A stretch of 64,000 nucleotides of DNA from Bacteroidales bacterium. Lineage in GTDB: Bacteria; Bacteroidota; Bacteroidia; Bacteroidales; F082. The DNA lies in the NCBI GenBank assembly GCA_024400305.1, contig JAKSMX010000002.1, positions 113,345-177,344 of the forward strand, given 5' to 3'. The notes beneath the pieces were generated by a model. That model was not told where the DNA came from and did no database searches. It saw only the letters and a program-made list of their open reading frames with translations. Of the stretch, positions 1 through 8,410 are shown one piece after another. A program made the position numbers and the translations under genes. The stretch's first letter is position 1. Each line of letters begins with the position of its first letter.

Positions 1-115
1 TACTACTGTTACTGAATTGAAACTTTTTTATCATAATAAAACAAGATTGGTGACTTTCAACGAAGGCATAGAAGAGAACAAATTCTACAAGGTATCGGTT
101 GACTTCAAAAAATAA
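1..115 (+). CDS. C-terminal end of an unidentified protein (partial, left edge)
   Basis: An open frame enters from the left edge (first full codon at base 2) and ends at TAA 113-115, giving 37 residues that finish with YKVSVDFKK. The strand-like ending resembles the last beta strand of Bacteroidota surface or fimbrillin-type proteins, but this is only an impression. A strong intrinsic terminator lies 110 bp downstream on the same strand, which supports a real transcript. Family and function cannot be assigned from this fragment. Confidence 0.55.
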   Translation, partial: TTVTELKLFYHNKTRLVTFNEGIEENKFYKVSVDFKK

Positions 116-225
116 CCGTAAGCTGCATCACAGAATACGTTGCTGAAGGCAGCGCCTGTCCAGGTGCGTGCGGCAGCGTTACGTGCATCTCCGCCCGAGT
201 GGAGAGGAGATAGACAATTCAAGAG

Positions 226-257
226 AAGGCCTCACTTAATGGTGAGGCCTTTTTTTT
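226..257 (+). terminator. Intrinsic terminator
   Basis: A 10-bp perfect stem (AAGGCCTCAC / GTGAGGCCTT, 226-235 and 242-251) with a 6-nt loop runs into a T-tract at 250-257. It can end transcription from the partial gene at the left edge. Between 116 and 225 and between 258 and 421 I see no convincing gene. Confidence 0.85.
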
Positions 258-421
258 GGCTTCGATGACCGCCAGGGCAAGGAGGTTGAGGAGACAGAGC
301 GTTTCCCCGGCAATATCGGCAACGTGCTGATAAACGGCACGCAGTTTCCGCACAACCGAATCCATGACCTGTTTGACAGCGAATCTCAATCTGGGTGGCG
401 CATTGACGAAGCAAGGAGTTT

Positions 422-1645
422 TCAGATAACTTCAATTGGTTTGCCGCTGTCTTTCTCTTTCGTCCAGGCATCCACGATCATCATCAGGGCTCCGTCGCCG
501 CACACGTTGACGGCTGTCCCGAGGCTGTCGAGCGCGATGCTCAGCGTGACCGTGATGGCGATCATGTCGGTGTTGAAACCGAGCATCACCTCAATCATTC
601 CGACGGCGGCCATGATGACACCGCCCGGTATGCCCGGCGCGGCCAGCACGGTTATGGAGAATATCATGATGAATCCGAGATACTGCATTGTGGTATATGG
701 CATGTCGAACATCAACATCGTGGCGACGGTAATCGCCACCGTCCTGACAGCGGCGCCGCTAAGGTGAATGTTGGCGCACATCGGGATGACGAAGTTGACG
801 ACGTTTTTGCGCGCACCCATTTTCTCGGCGCAACGCAGCGTCACCGGGAGTGTCGCCGCTGACGACGATGATGCGAGTGCTGTTATCAACGCCGGGAACA
901 TGGTCTTCAATAACTTAAATGGATTTCTGTGGCTCACGAGGCCGGCGATGACATACTGCGCGAGAAGCACCACGATGAAGAGAATCACCATGACGACAAT
1001 CACCTTTATATATACGTGCGTCACCATTTTCATCTCGCCCGAGACCTGCATTTTCATGAACATCCCGAAGATGTAAAAAGGCAGAAGTGGAAGCACAACC
1101 TTTGTTATTATCATCATCACGACGTCGCGAAGCTCGTTGACTAAGCCTTTTATCACGGGCATACTGAATTTCAATATCGCCAGGCCGAACATGAAGCTGA
1201 GCAGCAGGGCCGACATCGTGTCCATTATCGGCGGGAAGGCGAATGTGAAATACGGCGCGAGGTCTTCGGCAGGGATGACTCCTTCCATCGTGCCGCCAGC
1301 TCCGGCTTTCATCGTGACTAATTTCGGGAAGACAATGTCGCTCACGCCATACGTGAACATCCCGGCGAGGACGGTCGATACGTATGCCAGCGAAACGGTG
1401 ATTACCAGCATCTTGCCGGCTCCGTTGCCGGTGTCGGCGATGGCGACTGTGACAAGCGCCAGGATGAGCAGCGGCACCGTGAAGCTGAGGAGCGACGAGA
1501 ATATCGCATTAAATGTCGTAAAGATTCTGACAAACCACAGCGGCACGAATGTCCCGAATGCGATTCCGAGGGCGATCATCGCGATGACAGCCCAAATCAG
1601 GTTGCCGGAGAAAAATTTCCAGATTTTCAAAAGAGTCTCTTTCAT
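422..1645 (-). CDS. Dicarboxylate/amino acid:cation symporter (DAACS family)
   Basis: A 407-residue, highly hydrophobic carrier of the glutamate/serine (GltPh/SstT) fold. The re-entrant HP1 serine stretch (ASSSSAATLP, about residues 255-265) and the TM8 signature DSLGTAVNVCGDG (about 378-390) are clear, including the Asp, Thr, Asn and Asp that bind substrate and Na+. The TM8 position that is Arg in acidic-substrate carriers is Gly here, so a neutral amino acid (serine, threonine or alanine) is more likely than glutamate. The TM7 NMDGT motif is replaced by NIHLS. It starts 7 bp after the AGCS symporter stop and is probably co-transcribed with it. Inner-membrane location is inferred from family. 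Confidence 0.85.
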   Translation of the reverse strand: MKETLLKIWKFFSGNLIWAVIAMIALGIAFGTFVPLWFVRIFTTFNAIFSSLLSFTVPLLILALVTVAIADTGNGAGKMLVITVSLAYVSTVLAGMFTYGVSDIVFPKLVTMKAGAGGTMEGVIPAEDLAPYFTFAFPPIMDTMSALLLSFMFGLAILKFSMPVIKGLVNELRDVVMMIITKVVLPLLPFYIFGMFMKMQVSGEMKMVTHVYIKVIVVMVILFIVVLLAQYVIAGLVSHRNPFKLLKTMFPALITALASSSSAATLPVTLRCAEKMGARKNVVNFVIPMCANIHLSGAAVRTVAITVATMLMFDMPYTTMQYLGFIMIFSITVLAAPGIPGGVIMAAVGMIEVMLGFNTDMIAITVTLSIALDSLGTAVNVCGDGALMMIVDAWTKEKDSGKPIEVI

Positions 1646-1652
1646 TTTATTT

Positions 1653-3101
1653 TTATTTTTTATGTTTCCAGAAGTCGGCGTTCTTGATGTTCAAATCATC
1701 AGGGTCAAAAACAGGCTCTTTGCCTTCTTTCTCTTGCTTTTCGTAGGAACGGAGGCAGCGGAACACGATTGGTGACAGCAGCAGTATCGCAATGATGTTT
1801 ATCCATGCCATCATGCCGACGCCGATGTCGGCGAGGTTCCAGATGGTGCCGGCTTCAATGACGGTGCCTAAGAACACCATGATGATGATGACTGCGCGGA
1901 AGATGTTGATTACGAGATGTTCATGTCTGCCTTTGCGAAACAGATATGAGATGTTGGTTTCGGAATTGTAGTAATACGCCAGCACTGTCGTGAATGCGAA
2001 GAACAGCAGCGCTATCGAAATGACGATTCCTGCGGCGTAGTCACCTGTCAGTGTGGCGACGGCCGATGTGGTGTACGACACATCCGGCTCGCCGAGTCCG
2101 GCGGTGGGGGAGTGGAAAATGATGTTGCCCTGCGGGTCGATGACGTTGTAGGTCTGGCATGCCAAGATCATGACGGCTGTTGCCGTGCAGACCATCAGGG
2201 TGTCGATATATACCGAAAACGCCTGGACGAGACCTTGTTTCACTGGGTGTGACACGTTTGCGGAAGCAGAGACGATGGCGCCCGAGCCTTGTCCTGCCTC
2301 GTTGGAGTACAGCCCGCGTTTCACGCCCATGGAGATGGTCCAGCCCATGATGCCTGCGAACGCCTCGTTGAACCCGAAGGCGCTTCTTATCATGTTTGAA
2401 AATGCCGCCGGCACTTCGGAAGCGTTGACGATCAAAATCACTATCGAGAGTGTTATGTATCCTATCGCCATGAAAGGTGTCACGATCTCCGCAATCTTGG
2501 CGATTCGCTTCACGCCGCCGATGATTATCAGCGCCAAAAGCACTGCCAATACGACACCTACAATCCACTTTTCAACTCCGAACGTGTTGTGAAATGATGT
2601 CGCAATCCCGTTTGATTGTATTTGTGGCGACAGGAAGCCGAGTCCGATGACGGCGGCGACGGCGAAAACCGTGGCGAACACTTTGGAGTGGAGTCCTTTC
2701 TCGATGTAATAGGCCGGACCGCCACGGAACTGCCCGTCGTGCTCGCTTTTGAAGACCTGTGCCAATGTCGATTCCGCGAATGCAGTGGAAGCCCCGAAGA
2801 ACGCCACGATCCACATCCACACTATCGCGCCCGGCCCGCCGAACCCGATGGCGGTGGCCACTCCCATGATGTTGCCCGTGCCGACTCGCCCCGACAAGGC
2901 CATGGCGAAAGCCTGAAACGACGTAACGCCGTCTTTTTTGTTCTTGTTCTCGGATGAGAAAAGCAGACGCACCATCGTTTTCAGACGCCTTATCTGCACA
3001 AAACGCAACCCGAACGAAAAATACAAGCCTGTTATGAGGCATAAAATGACCAATGCCGGACTCCAAATCCAACCGCAAATTAAATCTATTGCATGACTCA
3101 T
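1653..3101 (-). CDS. Alanine/glycine:cation symporter (AGCS family)
   Basis: A 482-residue polytopic protein with AGCS hallmarks: GRVGTGNIMGVATAI near the N-terminus and NEAGQGSGAI in the middle, about ten hydrophobic segments and a charged C-terminal tail. Members import alanine or glycine with Na+ or H+. It is the first gene of a likely two-gene unit with the DAACS carrier downstream, so two amino-acid importers are made together. This fits an amino-acid-using lifestyle. Substrate is inferred from family only. The 148-bp gap upstream separates it from the divergent cysS. Confidence 0.9.
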   Translation of the reverse strand: MSHAIDLICGWIWSPALVILCLITGLYFSFGLRFVQIRRLKTMVRLLFSSENKNKKDGVTSFQAFAMALSGRVGTGNIMGVATAIGFGGPGAIVWMWIVAFFGASTAFAESTLAQVFKSEHDGQFRGGPAYYIEKGLHSKVFATVFAVAAVIGLGFLSPQIQSNGIATSFHNTFGVEKWIVGVVLAVLLALIIIGGVKRIAKIAEIVTPFMAIGYITLSIVILIVNASEVPAAFSNMIRSAFGFNEAFAGIMGWTISMGVKRGLYSNEAGQGSGAIVSASANVSHPVKQGLVQAFSVYIDTLMVCTATAVMILACQTYNVIDPQGNIIFHSPTAGLGEPDVSYTTSAVATLTGDYAAGIVISIALLFFAFTTVLAYYYNSETNISYLFRKGRHEHLVINIFRAVIIIMVFLGTVIEAGTIWNLADIGVGMMAWINIIAILLLSPIVFRCLRSYEKQEKEGKEPVFDPDDLNIKNADFWKHKK

Positions 3102-3264
3102 CTTGTTGATCTATAAAACGTTACTTTAAGTTTTTCCATTATGTTCCCCGCACTTGTCATCATCTTGGTGATGAAAGGGATTTCAAGCCGCAAATTTACG
3201 TAATTTTTCAAATAATATGATTATAAAAATGAGGTGATTTTCCGTTTAATTGGAAAATAAATGT

Positions 3265-3272
3265 TATCTTTG
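3265..3272 (+). promoter_or_regulatory. cysS promoter, -7 box TATCTTTG
   Basis: A perfect Bacteroidota TAnnTTTG box lies 16 bp before the ATG at 3289. It rules out the upstream in-frame TTG at 3250 as the real start, because that codon would lie upstream of the transcription start. Confidence 0.75.
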
Positions 3273-3288
3273 CAAAAATTTTTCAAAA

Positions 3289-4779
3289 ATGGAAAACGCA
3301 TTATATATTTACAATAGCTTGAAGAGAATTAAGGAGCCGTTCCGCCCGATTCACGAAGGTCATGTGGGAATGTACGTCTGCGGCCCGACCGTCTATGGCG
3401 ACGCACATCTCGGTCACGCCCGTCCGGCAATAACTTTCGATCTGGTTTTCAGATACTTGAAACATCTCGGATATAAAGTCCGCTACGTCCGCAACATCAC
3501 CGATGTCGGGCATCTCGAACATGACGCCGATGAAGGCGAGGACAAAATCGCGAAGAAAGCCCGCCTCGAAGACCTCGAACCGATGGAAGTGGCCCAGTAT
3601 TACACCGTCAGATACCATCAGGCGATGGACAGGCTCAATGTTCTCCGTCCTTCAATCGAACCTCACGCCTCCGGCCATATCATCGAGCAGATTGCCATGA
3701 TACAGAAGATTTTAGATGCTGGTTTTGCTTACGTTGAGAATGGTTCGGTTTATTTTGACATCAAGAAATACAGCGAGAAATATCATTACGGCATCCTTTC
3801 GGGAAGAAACATCGAGGAGATGCTCAACAACACGCGCGAACTCGCCGGACAGAGCGAGAAGCACAACCAGATTGACTTCGCCCTGTGGAAGAAGGCCGAG
3901 CCGAAACACATCATGCGCTGGCCTTCGCCGTGGAGCGACGGCTTCCCGGGCTGGCACATGGAATGCTCGGCGATGGGCTGCAAATACCTCGGCGAGGAGT
4001 TCGACATCCACGGCGGCGGCATGGATCTCATGTTCCCGCACCACGAGTCGGAGATAGCGCAGTCGATGGCCGCCAACGGCAAGGCGCCGGTGCGCTACTG
4101 GATGCATAACAACATGATTACCATAGCGGGACAGAAGATGGGCAAGTCGCTCGGCAACTTCATCACACTGCCGGAGTTCTTCGCCGGAAGCCACAAGAAC
4201 GCGAAAGGCGAGGAGATGCTTGCACAGCCTTACAGCCCGATGACGATACGTTTCTTCATCCTTCAGGCGCAGTACCGTAGCACCGTCGATTTCTCCAACG
4301 AGGCGCTTCAGGCCGCCGAGAAAGGCTACAAACGTCTCATGGAAGCCGTTGATCTCCTCGAAAGACTTTCGGCCACTGACGGAGCGGAAGACCTTGGCGT
4401 TCAGAAGATTATGGATGCGTGCTACGATGCGATGAACGACGATTTCAACAGTCCAATCGTGATAGCGAACCTCTTCGAGGCAGCCCGCATCATCAATTCC
4501 GTCAAGGACGGTCACTCGAAGATTAATCCGGCTGAACTTGACCTTTTGAAGAAGCTCATACAGACATTCGTGTTTGACATTCTCGGTCTCGTGAAGGCTG
4601 ACGGCGGCAATGACGACAACGGCATCGTTGACGGTCTGATGAACACCATCATCGACATCAGGAAGGAAGCCCGCGCGAAGAAAGACTGGGCGACATCCGA
4701 CCTCATCCGCGACAAGCTCGCCGCCCTTGACATCGTTCTGAAAGACGGAAAAGAGGGGACGACGTGGTCTCGCAAATAG
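3289..4779 (+). CDS. cysS: Cysteine--tRNA ligase
   Basis: Class I aminoacyl-tRNA synthetase that charges tRNA-Cys. From the chosen ATG it has 496 residues, normal for the family. It shows the [16 protein letters not shown] block (zinc-ligand Cys plus HIGH-type HLGH), [23 protein letters not shown] (further zinc ligands) and the KMSKS-type loop KMGKSLGNF. The C-terminal helical domain ends in a lysine/arginine-rich tail. The reading frame could begin at TTG 3250, but that codon sits upstream of the -7 box, so ATG 3289 is preferred. The stop codon TAG is the first three bases of the inverted repeat that flanks the next element. Confidence 0.97.
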   Translation: MENALYIYNSLKRIKEPFRPIHEGHVGMYVCGPTVYGDAHLGHARPAITFDLVFRYLKHLGYKVRYVRNITDVGHLEHDADEGEDKIAKKARLEDLEPMEVAQYYTVRYHQAMDRLNVLRPSIEPHASGHIIEQIAMIQKILDAGFAYVENGSVYFDIKKYSEKYHYGILSGRNIEEMLNNTRELAGQSEKHNQIDFALWKKAEPKHIMRWPSPWSDGFPGWHMECSAMGCKYLGEEFDIHGGGMDLMFPHHESEIAQSMAANGKAPVRYWMHNNMITIAGQKMGKSLGNFITLPEFFAGSHKNAKGEEMLAQPYSPMTIRFFILQAQYRSTVDFSNEALQAAEKGYKRLMEAVDLLERLSATDGAEDLGVQKIMDACYDAMNDDFNSPIVIANLFEAARIINSVKDGHSKINPAELDLLKKLIQTFVFDILGLVKADGGNDDNGIVDGLMNTIIDIRKEARAKKDWATSDLIRDKLAALDIVLKDGKEGTTWSRK

Positions 4780-5290
4780 TCTTTAGTCTTTAGTTGTTAG
4801 TCTTTAGTTATCAGATGCTGATGAAACTGAAGGCTAACAACTGATTTTAATAAATTCAAAAACTAAAAATATGAAATCAAGTGATTACAAACAACTTATA
4901 GTATGGCATAAGGCTATGGATTTGGTAGTGGAGGTTTATTCTCTGGTGAAATTACTGCCTAAAGAAGAATTATATTCGTTATCAGATCAGATGAGACGGG
5001 CTTGTATCAATTCCATCTAATATTGCGGAAGGGTCAGGACGTAATTCTGATAAAGAATTTATTCAATTTTTATCAATATCTCGAGGCTCATTGTGGGAAC
5101 TTGAAACTCAGATAGAAGTTTGTGAAAAACTCAATTATATTGATAGTTACAAAACTTCAAAAACCAAAATTTTGATTGCAGAAATAAGCAAAATGCTAAA
5201 TTCATTAGCCAACTCATTATCAAAAAAATAGACTTTAGCTTTTAGCTATAACACTAAAAACTAAAGTCTAAAAACTAAAGACTAAAGTCT
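4777..5290. mobile_element. Inverted-repeat-flanked element carrying an IVP-like gene
   Basis: The whole cysS-tsf spacer is one unit. Its left end (4777-4812) is built from the phrase TAGTCTTTAG and variants, and its right end (5253-5290) holds the reverse complement (CTAAAGACTAAAGTCT). The ends are near-perfect inverted repeats of about 36 nt. The left end overlaps the cysS stop codon, and the right end stops one base before the tsf stop codon. Inside is a single small gene of the four-helix-bundle family (23S rRNA intervening-sequence protein type). Mobility is inferred from the terminal inverted repeats and from the family being carried in rRNA intervening sequences; no transposase is present. 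Confidence 0.55.
4871..5231 (+). pseudogene. Four-helix-bundle protein (23S rRNA IVP / S23 family), frameshifted
   Basis: The frame from ATG 4871 reads MKSSDYKQLIVWHKAMDLV and stops at TAA 5018-5020 after 49 residues. In the +1 frame from 5007 the family continues with SIPSNIAEGSGRNSDKEF and ends at TAG 5229-5231. The family consensus at the join is RRA(S/C)VSIPSNIAEG, so the simplest reading is loss of a GT dinucleotide around 5003-5006 (TGTGTA to TGTA). Restored, the protein would be about 120 residues. Family members are four-helix bundles related to the Avd protein of diversity-generating retroelements. The break could be a true mutation or an assembly error. Confidence 0.8.
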
Positions 5291-5291
5291 C

Positions 5292-6287
5292 TTATCCGAG
5301 TTGGACTCTCTTGAAAGCTGTGACTGTGGCTTCCTTGTCGGCCTTCTGGATGAACTGGCGCACTGTGATTGTGCCGTCGATGAGAGACATCTGGTCAAGG
5401 AGGCAGTTCTCCTTGAAGAATTTTGCCACGCGACCTTTGGCGATGTTCTCAACCATTGCCTGTTTCATGTTGGCGAGTGCTTCTTCAGTGACTCTCGTTC
5501 TGATTTCGCGTGCCTGTTTTGCCTGTTCCTCTGTAATCCAGCCTTTTGCCATGTTGGAGTCGATGTGAGCGTCTGAATCGACGTGTGCAGGGTTGATGCC
5601 GGCTTTCTTCAGTGCGACGTCAACGGCTTTGGCGGCCTGTTCCTGTTTCGTCTTTTCGACTGCCACTTCGTACTCGCGGGCCTTTGTCTCTGCCGGGACG
5701 TCGTTCTCGTCAACGGCGATCGGTGACATTGCTGCTGTGTGCATTGCAACTTCGTGAGCTGTCTCTTCGATACCTTCAAAGGCCTTGTTGAAGCCGACTA
5801 TGGTGGCGAGGCGGTTGCCCTGATGGTTGTAGTTTGCAACGTAAGGAGCTTCGATGACTTCGAGATGTTTGAGTTCTGTCTTCTCACCGGTCTTGGCTGT
5901 GAGGTCGGTGACGAGGTCGTTGACTGTGCGGCCGTTCATGGTGAAAGCCTTGAGTTCGTCGAGGTTCTTGATCTTGTTTTCGATGGCTGCATTGAGGAAG
6001 CTCTTTGCTGCGCCAACGAAGTCAGCGTTTGAACCCACGAAGTCTGTCTCGCAGTTGAGCATGATGACTGCGCCGTATGTGTGGTCGGCTGTTGTGGCTG
6101 AAATGACGACACCTTCAGCTGCTTCGCGGTCGGCGCGTTTCTCGGCGATTTTCTGGCCTTTCTTGCGGAGGAAGTCGATGGCTGCCTCTTTGTCGCCATT
6201 GCATTCAACGAGTGCTTTCTTGCAGTCCATCATTCCCGCGCCTGTCATCTGTCTGAGTTCATTGACTTGAGCTGCAGTAATATTCAT
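5292..6287 (-). CDS. tsf: Translation elongation factor Ts
   Basis: Guanine-nucleotide exchange factor for EF-Tu. The 331-residue protein begins with the UBA-like module (LRQMTGAGMMDCKKAL, about residues 11-26) and carries the TDFV motif (NCETDFVGSN, about 79-88) that contacts EF-Tu, followed by two core subdomains and a C-terminal module. It is the last gene of the rplM-rpsI-rpsB-tsf unit, 27 bp after rpsB. Its stop codon abuts the inverted repeat of the IVP-type element; the repeat hairpin could end the transcript. Confidence 0.97.
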   Translation of the reverse strand: MNITAAQVNELRQMTGAGMMDCKKALVECNGDKEAAIDFLRKKGQKIAEKRADREAAEGVVISATTADHTYGAVIMLNCETDFVGSNADFVGAAKSFLNAAIENKIKNLDELKAFTMNGRTVNDLVTDLTAKTGEKTELKHLEVIEAPYVANYNHQGNRLATIVGFNKAFEGIEETAHEVAMHTAAMSPIAVDENDVPAETKAREYEVAVEKTKQEQAAKAVDVALKKAGINPAHVDSDAHIDSNMAKGWITEEQAKQAREIRTRVTEEALANMKQAMVENIAKGRVAKFFKENCLLDQMSLIDGTITVRQFIQKADKEATVTAFKRVQLG

Positions 6288-6314
6288 TGTCCGTGTTTTT
6301 TTCTTTGTTAATAA

Positions 6315-7136
6315 TTAGTTTCTCTTATTGACAGCTTTGCGAGGACGGCGAGGGCGTTTCTCCTCTTCCTTTTCTTCCTCTTCGACTGTGTTGTCCAACA
6401 TTTCCTCTTCAGCTTCTTCTTCGATTGCGTCAGAATCCTTCATGTTGTTCTTGCGTTCGTTCATGCCTTCCTCAATGGCTTCGACCATCTTGCTGACGAT
6501 GAGTGCGATTGACTTTGAAGCGTCGTCGTTTGCCGGGATCGGGTGGTCGATGAGGTTAGGATTTGAGTTCGTATCGACGATGGCGAAGGTTGGGATGTTG
6601 AGTTTTCTCGCTTCTGCCACTGCGATATGTTCCTTGATGACGTCAACGACGAACACTGCGCTCGGGAGGCGGTTGAGGTCAGCGATGGAACCGAGGTTCT
6701 TCTGGAGCTTCTCAAGTTCGCGCTCGACCTGGAGGCGTTCGCGCTTCGACAGGTTACTGTACTGTGAGCTTGTCATCAGTTTCTGGAGGCTGGTCATCTT
6801 ACGCACCGCCTTGCGGATAGTGGTGAAGTTTGTGAGCATGCCGCCTGGCCAGCGTTCTGTCACGAATGGCATGTTGACTCTTGAAACGAGTTCGGAGACG
6901 ATGTCTTTAGCCTGTTTCTTTGTAGCTACGAAAAGGACTTTCTTTCCTGCTCTTGCCATCTGCTGAAGTGCCTGTGCCGCCTCGTCGATCTTGGCCTGGG
7001 TCTTGTACAGGTCGATGATATGGATACCGTTACGTTCCATGAAGATGTACGGCGCCATGTTCGGATTCCATTTTCTTCTGAGGTGACCGAAGTGGCAACC
7101 AGCATCTAATAATTCTTCGAATGTTGCTTGTGTCAT
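6315..7136 (-). CDS. rpsB: 30S ribosomal protein S2
   Basis: From ATG 7136 the product has 273 residues and starts MTQATFEELLDAGCHFGHLR, the universal S2 N-terminus; the open frame extends 33 codons further but that part overlaps rpsI and has no family match. The core has RWPGGMLTNF and PSAVFVVDVIKEHIA. The last 40 residues form an acidic stretch (repeated Glu runs) followed by a basic RPRRPRKAV tail, an extension beyond the usual S2 core. A purine-rich site (AAAGGAAAAG) precedes the start. Part of the rplM-rpsI-rpsB-tsf operon. Confidence 0.97.
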   Translation of the reverse strand: MTQATFEELLDAGCHFGHLRRKWNPNMAPYIFMERNGIHIIDLYKTQAKIDEAAQALQQMARAGKKVLFVATKKQAKDIVSELVSRVNMPFVTERWPGGMLTNFTTIRKAVRKMTSLQKLMTSSQYSNLSKRERLQVERELEKLQKNLGSIADLNRLPSAVFVVDVIKEHIAVAEARKLNIPTFAIVDTNSNPNLIDHPIPANDDASKSIALIVSKMVEAIEEGMNERKNNMKDSDAIEEEAEEEMLDNTVEEEEKEEEKRPRRPRKAVNKRN

Positions 7137-7158
7137 GATTTCTTTTCCTTTTGATAGA

Positions 7159-7548
7159 CTAACGTTTACTGAACTGGAATTTCTTACGTGCACCTGGCTG
7201 ACCTGGTTTCTTACGTTCGACCATACGTGGGTCACGACGCATCAGACCTTTGGCCTTGAGAATCGGACGATACTCGTCGTTGTTGATTTTGCAGAGTGCA
7301 CGGGCGATTGCGAGACGGAGGGCTTCCGCCTGACCGTTGATGCCGCCGCCGTTGAGGTTGACCTTGATGTCATATTTCCCAAGGTTGTCTGTGAGCATCA
7401 ATGGCTGTTCAACCACGTAATGCAGGATGCTTGTCGGGAAATAGACCTTGTAGTCACGTTTGTTAACCGTAATGGTGCCGTTGCCAGCTTTCATGTAAAT
7501 ACGGGCGACGGCTGTCTTTCTTCTACCTAACGCGTTGATTACTTCCAT
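7159..7548 (-). CDS. rpsI: 30S ribosomal protein S9
   Basis: A 129-residue small-subunit protein with the family N-terminus (NALGRRKTAVARIYMKAG), the central GGGINGQAEALRLAIARAL segment and the basic C-terminal tail ending FSKR, whose last residues reach the P-site tRNA in known ribosomes. It follows rplM by 5 bp and precedes rpsB by 22 bp, the gene order usual in Bacteroidota. Confidence 0.98.
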   Translation of the reverse strand: MEVINALGRRKTAVARIYMKAGNGTITVNKRDYKVYFPTSILHYVVEQPLMLTDNLGKYDIKVNLNGGGINGQAEALRLAIARALCKINNDEYRPILKAKGLMRRDPRMVERKKPGQPGARKKFQFSKR

Positions 7549-7553
7549 TTTGC

Positions 7554-8003
7554 TTATTTCTTAATTGTTAATACTTGTGGTTGCTGGGCCTCATGCTTGT
7601 GATTCGGTCCTTCATAAACGTAAAGATTACGGAAGATGGCATTGCCAAGGCGTGTCTTCGGGAGCATGCCTTTCACTGCGTGTTGGATGACGAATACAGG
7701 TTTCTTTTCGAGAAGATCCTTTACGGTTCTCACGCGCTGACCACCAGGATAACCTGTGTAGTGTACGTAAACCTTCTTGTCCATTTTGTTGCCGGTGAGG
7801 ACTACTTTTTCGGCATTGATTACGATGACATTATCGCCACAATCACTGTGGGGAGTATAGCATGCCTTCCTCTTTCCTCTTAAAACCTGAGCAATTTCTG
7901 ATGCCATGCGGCCCAGAACTTGTCCTTCAGCATCAACGACATACCACTTCTTGTTGGCATGTTCCTTGTTGACGCTAACTGTTTTGTAACTTAATGTATC
8001 CAT
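7554..8003 (-). CDS. rplM: 50S ribosomal protein L13
   Basis: A 149-residue large-subunit protein with VVDAEGQVLGRMASEIAQVL near the N-terminus, the YTPHSDCGDNVIVINAEKV block and the GMLPKTRLGN motif of L13. First gene of the operon that continues with rpsI, rpsB and tsf. A Bacteroidota -7 box lies about 60 bp upstream, leaving room for a short leader. Confidence 0.98.
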   Translation of the reverse strand: MDTLSYKTVSVNKEHANKKWYVVDAEGQVLGRMASEIAQVLRGKRKACYTPHSDCGDNVIVINAEKVVLTGNKMDKKVYVHYTGYPGGQRVRTVKDLLEKKPVFVIQHAVKGMLPKTRLGNAIFRNLYVYEGPNHKHEAQQPQVLTIKK

Positions 8004-8064
8004 TTAATTTTTAATTAGTTTATGTGTTTTATTACACTATTTCCTTTTTGAAAATTTTGAGTTG

Positions 8065-8072
8065 CAAAAGTA
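8065..8072 (-). promoter_or_regulatory. rplM operon promoter, -7 box TACTTTTG
   Basis: On the minus strand the sequence reads TACTTTTG, a perfect TAnnTTTG box, about 60 bp before the rplM start. The predicted leader is about 50 nt. The rest of the 8004-8410 spacer is AT-rich; apart from this box and the divergent promoter at 8335 I see no gene or repeat in it. Confidence 0.65.
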
Positions 8073-8334
8073 CGAATTATTTTCATACGAAAAACATTTC
8101 CAATGAATTAATTTTCAACATTTTTTAAGCACCGATTTTTTTCTGCCTTTACGCAACGTGTTTTGTAAAAATGTTTACACCTTATTAATTAATGCGCTTC
8201 CTGATTCGAAAAAATGACGTGGGAAACAACCGGTCGCTCTGCCTTGAAAGATCGTTTTGCTTGGATTTCATTGCTGGCGAATTGCCAAATTCAAAAAAAA
8301 ATAAAATTTTGATGCCGCATTAAGAAATTATTGA

Positions 8335-8342
8335 TACCTTTG
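8335..8342 (+). promoter_or_regulatory. Promoter of the T9SS cargo gene, -7 box TACCTTTG
   Basis: A perfect TAnnTTTG box, 69 bp before the ATG at 8411. A TTTTG lies about 23 bp upstream as a possible -33 element. Confidence 0.65.
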
Positions 8343-8410
8343 CAACTTGAAAATAAAGAATTTGTTTACAGAAAAAATTTAAAAATACTAATTAATTAAA
8401 TGTTCTATTT

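Noticed and set aside
232-421. A minus-strand frame after the DAACS gene that could encode about 48 residues (MDSVVRKLRAVYQHVADI...)
   Set aside because: No ribosome-binding site or family match is evident, and its end runs through the terminator stem; too weak to call a gene.
3250-3288. Upstream TTG start for cysS
   Set aside because: It lies upstream of the -7 box at 3265-3272; the ATG at 3289 fits the family N-terminus.
7137-7235. N-terminal extension of RpsB
   Set aside because: The extra 33 codons overlap rpsI and have no S2 similarity; ATG 7136 gives the universal N-terminus.
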